DNA from: Rhodomicrobium vannielii ATCC 17100
Lineage (GTDB): Bacteria > Pseudomonadota > Alphaproteobacteria > Rhizobiales > Rhodomicrobiaceae
Length of the DNA: 64,000 nucleotides
Assembly: GCF_000166055.1 (NCBI RefSeq)
Contig: NC_014664.1
Coordinates: 1,680,001-1,744,000 of the forward strand
Reading direction: 5' to 3'
Positions 1-8,282 of this stretch are shown here, piece by piece. Each line of letters begins with the position of its first letter. Within the stretch, counting starts at the first letter, position 1. Made by a program: the position numbers and the translations under genes. The notes below the pieces were generated by a model. It was given only the letters and a program-made list of their open reading frames with translations. It did no database searches and was not told the origin of the DNA.

Positions 1-318
1 TTTTAAGAGTCCTAATAGTCACTCGACTTGCCGCCCGGTGGGGGCTGCAAGATTTTACAGAGTGACCCGAAACAGGACCGCCGAAGTCTTTAGTCCCCCT
101 AGCGTTTTACCGCCAGGAGCGCCAGAGCTCCGCCGTCCACGTTTCTCTTTCCTCTAATGTCCAACTTGTCAAAGAACCCGAAACCAAAGTCCCGGTCTGA
201 GCCTAAGCTCCAAAATCTCAAACCCCGCAAAAGCAATCGATCCATAAAGACCAATCAAACCCTCGCCAGAGCGGAAACCCCTTCAGCGTCGCCATCTCGG
301 CAGTGCCTCAGAGCAACC
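1..318 (-). promoter_or_regulatory. Leader of an rRNA operon (16S lies beyond the left edge)
   Basis: Read on the minus strand, this stretch has the hallmarks of an alphaproteobacterial rRNA leader. An antiterminator boxA-like GTTCTTTGACAAG lies at 165-177, followed by GAGAAACGTGGACGGCGG at about 131-148, a phrase I recall from Rhizobiales rrn leaders. The leader runs to position 1 without reaching 16S sequence, so the 16S gene should start just outside the window. No protein-coding signal is convincing here. The assignment rests on motif recognition, not on the rRNA itself. Confidence 0.75.
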
Positions 319-347
319 TTTATAACCGAACCTCAAATCGTTGTCAA
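319..347 (-). promoter_or_regulatory. rrn promoter, proximal (sigma70 type)
   Basis: On the minus strand there is a perfect -35 TTGACA (342-347), an exact 17-base spacer and a -10 TATAAA (319-324). It lies about 140 bases upstream of the boxA-like element, as expected for the promoter nearest an rRNA operon. It is the strongest sigma70 match in this part of the window. Confidence 0.8.
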
Positions 348-483
348 GAACTTTTTTCTCGACCCACTCTTTTTTAGTTCGCCCCGGAAGCTCAAACCTA
401 AGTCAATCAAGAAAGACTAACCGTAGACCCAAGTAATCCCGAAGTAACCGCCGTTCCGAAACCTTCAAAACCGCGGAGCACGC

Positions 484-512
484 TACCTATCCCGCTAAGC
501 TAACCCCGTCAA
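484..512 (-). promoter_or_regulatory. rrn promoter, middle (candidate)
   Basis: On the minus strand TTGACG (507-512), a 17-base spacer and TAGGTA (484-489). The -10 is poor, but the spacing is exact and it lies between two stronger promoters of the same orientation. Confidence 0.4.
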
Positions 513-670
513 GCTGTTTTTTAAAACAAACTCACCAGGAAATTCGCTCGCAACAGCCTCCCAAAGAGCTACCATCGCCAGTCTTGCGACTGGCTCACGG
601 CCACGTCCCTTTCTAAGGAAGCTGTTCCCACCTCTATCGAAAAAGGCCCGATAAGCGGCAGGGGGAATAC

Positions 671-699
671 TATTTAATCGAACCAGCAAGCGATGTCAA
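671..699 (-). promoter_or_regulatory. rrn promoter, distal (sigma70 type)
   Basis: On the minus strand a perfect -35 TTGACA (694-699), a 17-base spacer and a -10 TAAATA (671-676). No open reading frame starts sensibly downstream before the next promoters, so the natural target is the rRNA operon to the left. Confidence 0.65.
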
Positions 700-943
700 G
701 AAGGTCGTTCCTGAAAAATTTGCTGCTCGAACCGAAGCCAGATCACCAATCAATCCGGAGACTGATTATTGCTTCTCTGTTTTCGGGAAAGCTTCCCGCG
801 ATTTCTCAATGACTTGGTCAATCGCTGGAGGCCGTTTTCTAGCCACAGGGCCGCCCTCTGTCAACGCTTAAAACGCGCGCTTGTGGAATTCGTGGGAAAA
901 CCGGTTTCGGCCCCACAAGGACAGCTTCGCGCAAGCCTCGCAG
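700..943. other. Intergenic stretch between rrn promoters and tonB
   Basis: About 240 bases downstream of the tonB stop codon and upstream of the rrn promoters. Short reading frames exist on the plus strand, but they have no ribosome binding site and no family resemblance. I see no clear terminator or RNA gene. Confidence 0.4.
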
Positions 944-2014
944 CTACAATCTCGGCGTCGAGATATATTCCACCACGAATGTGCGATCCCCGACGGTCAA
1001 ACCGGAAGGCGGCGTCGGCAGTCTCGCCTGCCGAACGGCCATCAAAGCGCCCTGGTCGAGCCAGTTATCGCCGCTGCTTTTCATGAGGCGCAGACCGTCC
1101 ACACGGCCCGTCTCGCCCACTGCAAAAGTGACGACCACGCTGCCCCATTTGCCATTACCCATGGGCTTCGTGCCCGCCAGCGCCCAGATAACCGCGCGCT
1201 CGAACTCGTTCGACTTGCCGCTCGACGACGCGCCGGGGCGGAACGCCTTCACATTGCCCGCTCGCGTGGCTGGCCGCCGCGATGCTTCACGCTGCTCTTT
1301 TTTCTGGAAAGCATGGTCGAGCTGCTGTGAGAATCGTCTCGTTGCCGCCGCGGCGAAGCTCTCCGGATCGAACGGCTTCTCCTTCTCGTCCGACTTGGAC
1401 TCAAGGGGCGATGCAGATGCCGTCTTTTGCTCCTGTGGAAGAGGCTCGGGCTTTTGCTGCTGTTCAGGCGACTGCTGCGCCTCCTGTACGGGCTCTGGCG
1501 GCGTTGGTTCTGCCTGCATTTCGGGCTGCGGGGGCGCAGGTGGCGCCGGCTCGGGCGCGACGCTTCCCTGTTGTTTGAACGGATCCGAGCTAAGCCGCTT
1601 CAAATCCTCCGCCGTGATGACAGTGACATTCAGCGGTTCGCCGGTCTCCATGCCGAGACGCTGTGTCGCGTCATCGTCAGGGCTGGGTGCCGACAAGGGA
1701 ATCAGCGGAGCGATCAAAAGAAGATGCAACGCCAGCGCCGCCACGATTGTCGCGATGATTGCGCGCTGTGACCCTCGCAGCGGTGGAAGCGCTGTCCGTT
1801 CGGGGACAAGATCGCAAGCGCGCGGCAACGCTCCGGATGGGATCGACGTGCGCGCGAAAAGCGGCGACGAAACAGCCCCCGCGCGATCGGCCGCCCGCGT
1901 CGCGCGCTCCGCCACGAGAGAAAAACCTCCCCATCCGCGACCTGTCGGCGCGGCACGTCCGGAATCGGCATCCGGAATGCGAAGGCTGTGAGCGATGTTG
2001 GCCAAGGACGTCAC
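944..2014 (-). CDS. TonB-family energy transducer (orphan)
   Basis: Predicted TonB-like protein of 356 residues that would span the periplasm and pass proton-motive energy to outer-membrane receptors. It has a cytoplasmic N-terminal extension, one membrane helix at about residues 85-107, a Pro/Glu-rich periplasmic stretch at about 150-205, and a C-terminal TonB domain (about 275-356) with the typical GxVxxLRLxKSSG-like segment. No exbB or exbD lies beside it; a second tonB with its own exbBD sits at 16.6-18.5 kb. The long N-terminal region before the helix is unusual for TonB, so a later start is possible. TolA-like proteins share the C-terminal fold, but the motif spacing favours TonB. Confidence 0.85.
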   Translation of the reverse strand: MTSLANIAHSLRIPDADSGRAAPTGRGWGGFSLVAERATRAADRAGAVSSPLFARTSIPSGALPRACDLVPERTALPPLRGSQRAIIATIVAALALHLLLIAPLIPLSAPSPDDDATQRLGMETGEPLNVTVITAEDLKRLSSDPFKQQGSVAPEPAPPAPPQPEMQAEPTPPEPVQEAQQSPEQQQKPEPLPQEQKTASASPLESKSDEKEKPFDPESFAAAATRRFSQQLDHAFQKKEQREASRRPATRAGNVKAFRPGASSSGKSNEFERAVIWALAGTKPMGNGKWGSVVVTFAVGETGRVDGLRLMKSSGDNWLDQGALMAVRQARLPTPPSGLTVGDRTFVVEYISTPRL

Positions 2015-2105
2015 GCGCGAAATCTATCCGCTTCGCGGCAGAGTTGAATAGTTTTCTCTCGCCCCCTCAACACCATTTGAGGAGAACGCACTCGCTCGAT
2101 CGAAT

Positions 2106-2579
2106 ATGTCGGGCGAAAGAGCGGCCACGGCGGAGATCATGACAAGAAAAAGCCCCGAAAGTTTCGATTTGCAGCGATTCGTGGACGCTCAAGAGGCCTC
2201 CTACGCCCTCGCGGTGGCGGAGTTGCGGCAAGGCCTCAAGCTCACACACTGGATGTGGTACATCTTTCCGCAACTGTGCGGGCTTGGCCGTAGTCCAACG
2301 GCTTGGCGCTACGGGATCGCGTCGCTCGATGAGGCGCGCACCTATCTTTCCCACGCTGTGCTCGGGCCGCGCCTCGTCGAATGCACGCAGCTCGTTCTCG
2401 ACGCAGGCAAGCCCATCAGCGCAGTCTTTCCCGCACCCGATGACATGAAATTCCACTCGTCGGTGACATTGTTCGCGGAGGCTGCGGGCTCCGGCGAGCC
2501 GATCTTCGCCGAAGCCATCGAAAATCTCTGTGAGGGAGAGCCAGACGCCGCCACGCTCCGGCTTCTCGATAAAGCTTAA
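2106..2579 (+). CDS. DUF1810 family protein
   Basis: A 157-residue cytoplasmic protein of the DUF1810 family. The match covers nearly the whole length: the N-terminal FDLQRFVDAQ, the central HWMWYIFPQLCGLGRSP and the later VLGPRLVEC and MKFHSSVTLFA segments are family signatures. Function is not established. It is transcribed divergently from the orphan tonB. The first ATG is at 2106; a second at 2139 has GGAG only three bases upstream, too close to be convincing, so the first is kept with some doubt. Confidence 0.85.
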   Translation: MSGERAATAEIMTRKSPESFDLQRFVDAQEASYALAVAELRQGLKLTHWMWYIFPQLCGLGRSPTAWRYGIASLDEARTYLSHAVLGPRLVECTQLVLDAGKPISAVFPAPDDMKFHSSVTLFAEAAGSGEPIFAEAIENLCEGEPDAATLRLLDKA

Positions 2580-2591
2580 GCCCTCACGGCG

Positions 2592-4142
2592 CTATAATGT
2601 CGCGAGCGATGCGAGGTGCTGGAACAGCCAGGTTTCGCTCAACGCGTCATTGCCCTTCTTGAGGTAAACGCGGATGTCGACGGGCGTTTCCGACGCGGCT
2701 GTGTAGTCGAACATCACCCGCCAGCGCTCGCTATCCACCACGGGGTAAACCGCCTCGCGCTCGACGCGCCCCGTCGGAACCGTGATGACGACATCGATAT
2801 CGCCGCGCCGCCGAAGCTCGGAAAGCTTGCCGCCTTCAAAGTCGACGACATATTTCACGAGGCCGCGCGGGCGCGGACGCCCCGGAATCCCGCCTGCCCC
2901 GACGCGCGTCGAGACCACCTTCGCGAGCGGCGATGGGAACGGCTCTTCGAGGCTCCAGTAAAGCTTGTAGCGCACCTCGCGATGCTGTCCGCGCTTGAAC
3001 GGCTCCTTCGGCGTCCAATAGGCGACGATGTTGTCGTGGATTTCGTCGTCGGTCGGGATTTCGACGAGTTGCACCGCGCCCTCGCCCCAGTCGCCCTGCG
3101 GCTCCACCCACACATCGGGCCGCTTGTTGTAGAACGCGCCATCGTCTTCATACTGCGAATAGTTGCGCTCGCGCTGGAGAAGGCCGAATCCCTTCGGGTT
3201 GGTGTCGTAGAACGAACTCGTCTGGATCGAGCGCGGATTGTTGATCGGCCGCCAGATGCGTTCATTGCCGCCCGACCAGATGCTGAGGCCGTCGCTGTCG
3301 TGAATTTCCGGCCGCCAGTCGACCGCAACCTTTCGATTCGGCTTGCCGTACCAATACATGCTGGTGAGCGGCGCGATGCCGACGCGTTCGATGTCCATGC
3401 GCGGGAAAAGATGCGCGCGAACGTCCATGACCGTGCGGCCCGGATGCTCGACATCGAAGCGATAAGCGCCGGTAACGCTCGGCGAATCGAGAAGCGCATT
3501 CACGATCACGCCCTTGCGCCCATCCGCCGGTTTCTCCAGCCAGAACTGCGTGAAGCGCGGGAACTCCTCGGGTCGGTTGAGCGCGGTGTCGATGGCGAGG
3601 CCGCGCGCGGAAAGGCCGTATTGCCCAGTCTCAGCCGGGCTTCTGAAATAAGAGGCGCCGAGGAACGCGAGCCAGTCCGGCACGCCGGGCGCGGTCATGA
3701 CGCGGAAACCGGCGAACCCCGTGTCCGGCGGAAGCGCCTTCGCGAATTCGCTCGTGCCATAAGAAAAGAGGTCGGGGCTGTATTTCACTTCGCGCGCGCT
3801 CGCCCCGTCGACGACAAAGATGCGCACCGGCTCCTTGAACCATTTGCCGGGGTGGAACAGCTCGATCGGATAGGGGCCGTCGCCCTTCACCCAGATCGCC
3901 GAATCGGAACGGAAGCGGATCTGCTGATGCTCGTCGAAATCGAGCCGTTCCAGCGTGTCGCGGTCCTTCACCTGCGCCTTCTCGAACGGCTTTTCGGAGA
4001 GCGCCTTCGCGTCGGCGATGAGCTTGTCGAACGAGAAGGGAATTTGCGGCCCGGACAAGACGCCTGTGCCCTCGGCTGCGAAAGCCTTCGACGCGAGCGC
4101 CGCGGCAGCCGTGCCCACCAAAAATGCCCGACGATCTATCAT
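2592..4142 (-). CDS. opgD: Periplasmic glucan biosynthesis protein, OpgD/OpgG (MdoG) family
   Basis: A 516-residue protein predicted to shape or modify the backbone of osmoregulated periplasmic glucans. The N terminus is a Tat signal: DRRAFLVG followed by a hydrophobic stretch ending AFA at about residue 22, as in E. coli OpgD and unlike Sec-exported OpgG. Family signatures run throughout, including YGLSARGLAIDT, SPSVTGAYRFDV, IAPLTSMYW and NPKGFGLLQRER. Full length. No opgH glucosyltransferase lies in the window, so the partner must be elsewhere. The D assignment rests mainly on the Tat signal and could be OpgG by another naming scheme. Confidence 0.9.
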   Translation of the reverse strand: MIDRRAFLVGTAAAALASKAFAAEGTGVLSGPQIPFSFDKLIADAKALSEKPFEKAQVKDRDTLERLDFDEHQQIRFRSDSAIWVKGDGPYPIELFHPGKWFKEPVRIFVVDGASAREVKYSPDLFSYGTSEFAKALPPDTGFAGFRVMTAPGVPDWLAFLGASYFRSPAETGQYGLSARGLAIDTALNRPEEFPRFTQFWLEKPADGRKGVIVNALLDSPSVTGAYRFDVEHPGRTVMDVRAHLFPRMDIERVGIAPLTSMYWYGKPNRKVAVDWRPEIHDSDGLSIWSGGNERIWRPINNPRSIQTSSFYDTNPKGFGLLQRERNYSQYEDDGAFYNKRPDVWVEPQGDWGEGAVQLVEIPTDDEIHDNIVAYWTPKEPFKRGQHREVRYKLYWSLEEPFPSPLAKVVSTRVGAGGIPGRPRPRGLVKYVVDFEGGKLSELRRRGDIDVVITVPTGRVEREAVYPVVDSERWRVMFDYTAASETPVDIRVYLKKGNDALSETWLFQHLASLATL

Positions 4143-4345
4143 CGCGATCTCCGCTTTATATCTCTACCGAACGCGTATTCTCCGGCGAAAAGAAAAACCC
4201 GCCGCGATTTTGACCGTGACGTGACGGCCTTGCGCGTACATTGCGGCAATCGCGAACTTATCAACCGCGCGGGCCATCGTTGCCTGAAAAATCGGGGTCG
4301 GCGTCCCGCCCCCGACAATGCCGGTTGCAGAAGTCGCCATCCAGC

Positions 4346-5044
4346 CTAACGCTTCACCACGCCCGCCGTTTGGCCGAAGAGGATTTTCTTGCCCTCCTCC
4401 GTCATCACCGAAGTGTTGCTGATAGCCGCGCCCTTCTCATAGGCGCGTTCCGTGGCTGGCCGCGCCCGGATGGCATCGAACCAGCGCTTCAGATGCGGAA
4501 AGTCATCGAGGTTCTGCTGCTGCTTCTTGTGCGGCACGATCCACGGATAGCTCGCCATGTCGGCGATGGAATAGTCGCCCGCGATGAACTCACGGTCGGC
4601 GAGCCGCCTGTCGAGCACGCCATAAAGCCGGTTCGTCTCCTTCACGTAGCGATCGATCGCGTAGGGGATACGCTCCGGTGCATATTGGACGAAATGATGA
4701 TTCTGCCCCGCCATCGGTCCAAGCCCGCCCATCTGCCAGAACAGCCATTGCAGCGCGTCGAACCGCCCGCGCAGATCGGCGGCCACGAACCGGCCCGTCT
4801 TCTCCGCGAGATAAAGCAGGATCGCACCCGACTCGAACACCGTGACCGGCGCACCGCCATCCTTCGGCTCGCGGTCGATGATCGCGGGCATGCGGTTGTT
4901 GGGCGAGAACGCAAGAAACTCGGGCTTGAACTGGTCGCCAGCGCCGATGTTAACCGGCTTTATTTCGTACGGAAGCCCCGTTTCTTCCAGAAACAGAGTA
5001 ATCTTGTGACCGTTCGGCGTCGGCCAGTAATAAAGCTCGATCAT
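4346..5044 (-). CDS. Glutathione S-transferase, YfcG/YghU-like
   Basis: A 232-residue GST with a thioredoxin-fold N-terminal domain (about 1-85) and an all-helical C-terminal domain (about 95-210). The start ELYYWPTPNGHKITLFLEE resembles the disulfide-reducing YfcG/YghU group, whose active site uses a Thr/Asn near the N terminus instead of the classical Tyr or Ser; TPNGHK is present here. It overlaps the upstream TetR regulator by four bases (ATGA), so the two are almost certainly co-transcribed and translationally coupled. Likely role: thiol or electrophile detoxification under control of that regulator. Confidence 0.88.
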   Translation of the reverse strand: MIELYYWPTPNGHKITLFLEETGLPYEIKPVNIGAGDQFKPEFLAFSPNNRMPAIIDREPKDGGAPVTVFESGAILLYLAEKTGRFVAADLRGRFDALQWLFWQMGGLGPMAGQNHHFVQYAPERIPYAIDRYVKETNRLYGVLDRRLADREFIAGDYSIADMASYPWIVPHKKQQQNLDDFPHLKRWFDAIRARPATERAYEKGAAISNTSVMTEEGKKILFGQTAGVVKR

Positions 5045-5658
5045 GCGACTTCCTCCTTGTCAGAATGGTTGCGGAGAGCGGCGAGCGCAGGCGCTACCGC
5101 CGCTTCAAGAAACGCGCGGTCGGGATAACAGCGCGAAAGCGCGCGCAGCCCCATGTGCACCGCGAGCAGATTCGCGGCGTGGGCATGGGGATTGATGGGC
5201 TTCGGGCACTCGCCGCGCTCGATGGCGGTCTGGATGTGCCACACGAAGAAGCTTTTCATCTCCATGAGATAGCCCGCGATCACATTGGCGAGGCCGGGAT
5301 CGTGCGGCGCAACGTCGAGCGCAGAATTGACGATCAGGCAGCCCTTGCGCTCGCAATCGGCCGTCGCGCGCTCGATCCCGGCCGCGAAGAACGCCTCGAT
5401 GGCGGCAAGCCCGCTCGTCTGCGCCTCGATGGCGGCCATGCGGGCGCGCGCGCCCGTATTCCAATAATAATAAAGTGCCGCCTCGAACACGCCGCGCTTG
5501 TCGCCATAAGCGTTGTAGAGGCTCGCCCCCGTGATGCCCATCGCGCCCGCCAGGTCGCGCACGGAGGTCGCCGCGAAGCCCCTCGCCCAGAAACAGGCGG
5601 CGGCGGCTTCAAGCACCTTCTCCTCATCGAATGCGCGCGGTCGGCTCATGTGGCTCAT
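5041..5658 (-). CDS. TetR/AcrR family transcriptional repressor
   Basis: A 205-residue regulator. The helix-turn-helix spans about residues 10-58: the stretch VLEAAAACFWARGFAATSVR followed by GITGASLYNAYGDKRGVFEAAL is a textbook TetR N terminus. The remaining two thirds is the helical ligand and dimer domain, rich in Ala and Glu. An in-frame ATG three codons downstream (MSRPRAFD) could be the true start. It heads an operon with a GST and faces a second GST across a short gap that holds a near-perfect palindrome, so it probably represses both GST genes and itself in response to an electrophile. The inducer is unknown. Confidence 0.9.
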   Translation of the reverse strand: MSHMSRPRAFDEEKVLEAAAACFWARGFAATSVRDLAGAMGITGASLYNAYGDKRGVFEAALYYYWNTGARARMAAIEAQTSGLAAIEAFFAAGIERATADCERKGCLIVNSALDVAPHDPGLANVIAGYLMEMKSFFVWHIQTAIERGECPKPINPHAHAANLLAVHMGLRALSRCYPDRAFLEAAVAPALAALRNHSDKEEVA

Positions 5659-5670
5659 TTACCATTGAAT

Positions 5671-5686
5671 TAGAGCGATCGATCTA
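5671..5686. promoter_or_regulatory. Candidate TetR operator
   Basis: TAGAGCGATCGATCTA is a 16-base inverted repeat matching its own complement at 14 of 16 positions. It lies in the roughly 100-base gap between the divergent tetR and GST genes, next to AT-rich sequence suitable for the two promoters. Confidence 0.5.
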
Positions 5687-5757
5687 AAATATATTGTCGC
5701 GCGCGCCGCTTGCAACCACCTCCCGTGCAGAAAACGCGTCACGCAAGGAGAGCCCCG

Positions 5758-6453
5758 ATGCTGAAGTTCTATTTCAACCCCACGCCGAACCCGATGAAGG
5801 TGGCGCTGTTTCTGGAGGAAGCCGCGATTCCCTTCGAGGCCGTCCCCATAGACGTGCGGCTCGGTCAGCAGTTCGCGCCGGAATTTCTCGCGCTGAACCC
5901 GAACGGCAAGGTGCCGGTCATTGTTGACGGCGGTCATGCCGTGTTCGATTCGACCGCGATCCTGCTTTATCTCGCGGACAAGACGGGCAAGTTCCTGCCG
6001 CCGAACAACACCTGGGCAGCGCGCGGCGAAATGCTCTCGTGGCTTGAGTTCGTCGGAACCGGCGTCGGGCCATTCGCCGGGCAGGCCGTCCATTTCCGGC
6101 ATTACGCGCCGGAAAAGGTGCCCTATGCGGAGCAGCGCTATTTCTTCGAGGCGGAGCGGCACTTCCGCATCCTCGACGACCGGCTGAAGAATCGCCGCCA
6201 TATGGTGAGCTACGCCTACACCATCGTGGACATGGCCGTGTGGGCCTGGTCGCGGAACGTGGAGCGCGTGCTGGGCGAAGGCGCGTGGGAGAAGTTCCCC
6301 TATCTCAAGCGCCATTGCGACGAGATCGAGAAGCGGCCCGCAGCCCAGCGCGCGCTCGCGCTGAAGGACGGCTTCACGTTTGTGACCGAAACGGATGACG
6401 AGGCCCGCCGCCACATGTTCAGGCATCTCGGACGCGAGAACGCGGGCGTTTAA
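5758..6453 (+). CDS. Glutathione S-transferase family protein
   Basis: A 231-residue GST-like protein. The N-terminal thioredoxin fold (about 1-80) contains NPTPNPMKVALFLEEA and PVIVDGGHAVFDSTAILLYLA, the usual glutathione-binding cis-Pro and (D)S(T)A region. A helical C-terminal domain follows. The start at 5758 is chosen because AAGGAG (5745-5750) lies seven bases upstream; a longer in-frame version from 5710 lacks such a site. It is divergent from the tetR-GST operon and related to that GST, so the two enzymes probably share the regulator and act on related compounds. Confidence 0.9.
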   Translation: MLKFYFNPTPNPMKVALFLEEAAIPFEAVPIDVRLGQQFAPEFLALNPNGKVPVIVDGGHAVFDSTAILLYLADKTGKFLPPNNTWAARGEMLSWLEFVGTGVGPFAGQAVHFRHYAPEKVPYAEQRYFFEAERHFRILDDRLKNRRHMVSYAYTIVDMAVWAWSRNVERVLGEGAWEKFPYLKRHCDEIEKRPAAQRALALKDGFTFVTETDDEARRHMFRHLGRENAGV

Positions 6454-6460
6454 AGACAAG

Positions 6461-6493
6461 GCCAAGCGGCGGCGGGCGCCGTTGCCGCTTGGC
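6461..6493. terminator. Convergent hairpin terminator
   Basis: A perfect 10-base stem, GCCAAGCGGC (6461-6470) with GCCGCTTGGC (6484-6493), and a 13-base loop, between the convergent GST and HAD-ATPase genes. It has no strong T tract on the plus side, so termination may be partial. Confidence 0.55.
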
Positions 6494-8238
6494 TAATGCT
6501 CGTCGGACTTCGCCGGTCCCGTATAGCGCGCGAGAACGGCCTCGCGGATGCGCCTGCGGCTTTCCTTGTGATCGAGACTCGCGTCCCGCTCAATGGCTGC
6601 TGCTTCCTCCGCAAGCCCCTTGTCCTTGATCGCGGTTCGGAACCACTCGGAATAATGCGCGCCCTGCCGATGAAACTCCCACGTTCGGTCGTCCACGCCG
6701 TCGGCCATCTGAAGGAAGATCATCAAATTCTGGGCGCGCAGATTGAGGGCGTTATCCGGCCCGCGAAAGAAGAAGCTCCGATCCTCGCCGAGTTGGCCTT
6801 CCGCGTATTTGCGGCTGTGACGCTTCTGCATACGCATCGGCCGGTCCGGGATGACCGGCGATACGTGACCGTCGCGCACGGTGTAAGCCAGCACCTCCTC
6901 TTCGGGGTCGAACGCGGGAAAGCTCGCGGGCGGAATTGCGCCGATTGCCCGGCTGAAGCCCGAGATGACGCCCGCCGCGCCTTCGCCTAACGCGAACACG
7001 GTTCTAACGCTGTTGAGAATCTCGACCGCGATGGCTTCGGGATGAACCGTGATGAGGATCGCCGCGCGCAGGTCGTTCGGCAGCACGCGCTCAAGCCCTT
7101 CGCGGCGCTGCGGCAGAAGGTGATGCGCCTCGTCGATAAGGAGCCAGTGCGGGCGACCGGTCTCGGCGCGCAGCGAAGAAAAATGCGGAAAAAGCTTCGC
7201 GAAAAAAGGCGGCCGATCCTCGACCGGTATCGCCTGCGTGTTCACCACGACGTTTGCATCCACCTTGTGCAAAAGCTTCAGAAGCTGCGCGCGATTCGGC
7301 GGCTCCTTCACCCCGCCGACCGAAACAGCATGATCGAGGTCGTCGTAATCGCCTTCCGGGTCGAACACGCAAAACTGAAACTCCGCTTCATGCATACGCT
7401 CCGTCAACGCCGTCGCGAGCGTGGACTTGCCGATGCCGGAACTCCCCGCGATCAGCGCGCAACCTTCTTCCGGGTCGATGGTGATCGCGCGGCCGTCGCG
7501 ATCCTGGCCCACGCGAATCGCGCGCTTCGTCCTTGGCGCGATGGCGGAGTCCTCCCGGCAAATCCGATCCACGAGGTCGCGCACACCTTCGCCGCGCGGC
7601 TTGTCGAGCACGACATCGGCGGCTTTCTTCACGCTCGGGAGCGCATTCGCCACCGCAACCGCGCATCCGCACATGCGAAGGAACGGGAAATCGTTCTCTG
7701 CATCGCCGACTGCCATGACGTTGTGCGGCGACAATTCGAGATCGTCGAGCGCGCTTTTGAGCCCCGTCGCCTTGTTCACGCCCGAGGGCAGCACCATCAC
7801 CGCCCCCTTGTTGAAACTGATCTGAAGGCCGAGCCCCTGCTCGCGAATGATTTCGAGGACGGCTTTTTCGTTCGGCTCCCACGTCGCGACGATGCAATCG
7901 CCGACCGACAGCGGCTCGATTTGCCGCGCCTTCAGCGCCGCGACGAAAGCGGGTGACGGGGCTTGGCAAACAAGCGTCTTCTGCTTCGTCGCCGGATCGT
8001 AGACCACCGCGCCATTCTCTGCCACGACGCGGTCAAACACGCCATATTTGGGAAAAGTGTCCGCGAGTTCGCCGAGTTGGCGGCCCGTTACAAGGATGAG
8101 CCGACGCCCGCTCTCCTTGAGGTTCCGCAGAGCTTCAAAGGTCGCATCGTCCACGACGCCGTTTTGGGCAATGGTGCCGTCGAAATCGGCAGCAAGAGCG
8201 AGAAAATACACAAAGTCCTCCAACGACAACCGTGTCAT
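6493..8238 (-). CDS. Fused HAD-IIB phosphatase and HerA/VirB4-like ATPase
   Basis: A 581-residue two-domain protein. Residues about 14-225 are a Cof-type HAD-IIB phosphatase: motif I DFDGT (18-22), motif II LVTGR (about 49-53), the Lys region KATGLK and motif IV GDAEND (178-183). Residues about 240-470 form a P-loop ATPase with Walker A GSSGIGKST (265-273), the FDPEGDYDD segment typical of HerA/VirB4-type enzymes, and Walker B LLIDEAHH (366-373). The last 110 residues are charged and helical. It stands alone, with no nurA-like nuclease next to it. Substrate and role are unknown; sugar-phosphate or nucleotide chemistry coupled to an ATPase is only an inference. Confidence 0.85.
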   Translation of the reverse strand: MTRLSLEDFVYFLALAADFDGTIAQNGVVDDATFEALRNLKESGRRLILVTGRQLGELADTFPKYGVFDRVVAENGAVVYDPATKQKTLVCQAPSPAFVAALKARQIEPLSVGDCIVATWEPNEKAVLEIIREQGLGLQISFNKGAVMVLPSGVNKATGLKSALDDLELSPHNVMAVGDAENDFPFLRMCGCAVAVANALPSVKKAADVVLDKPRGEGVRDLVDRICREDSAIAPRTKRAIRVGQDRDGRAITIDPEEGCALIAGSSGIGKSTLATALTERMHEAEFQFCVFDPEGDYDDLDHAVSVGGVKEPPNRAQLLKLLHKVDANVVVNTQAIPVEDRPPFFAKLFPHFSSLRAETGRPHWLLIDEAHHLLPQRREGLERVLPNDLRAAILITVHPEAIAVEILNSVRTVFALGEGAAGVISGFSRAIGAIPPASFPAFDPEEEVLAYTVRDGHVSPVIPDRPMRMQKRHSRKYAEGQLGEDRSFFFRGPDNALNLRAQNLMIFLQMADGVDDRTWEFHRQGAHYSEWFRTAIKDKGLAEEAAAIERDASLDHKESRRRIREAVLARYTGPAKSDEH

Positions 8239-8282
8239 CGAAGGAAACCTGTGGGGCGAAGGTTACGTTCCGCCGCCGCCCG

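Noticed and set aside
157-689. Short frames in the rrn upstream region (157-420 plus, 495-689 minus).
   Set aside because: They overlap rRNA leader and promoter elements, have no ribosome binding site and no family likeness; the minus-strand frame would start inside a promoter.
2616-4349. Long plus-strand frame opposite the glucan biosynthesis gene.
   Set aside because: It is the antisense shadow of a clear full-length OpgD-type gene and is Arg/Ala/Asp-rich without any family motif.
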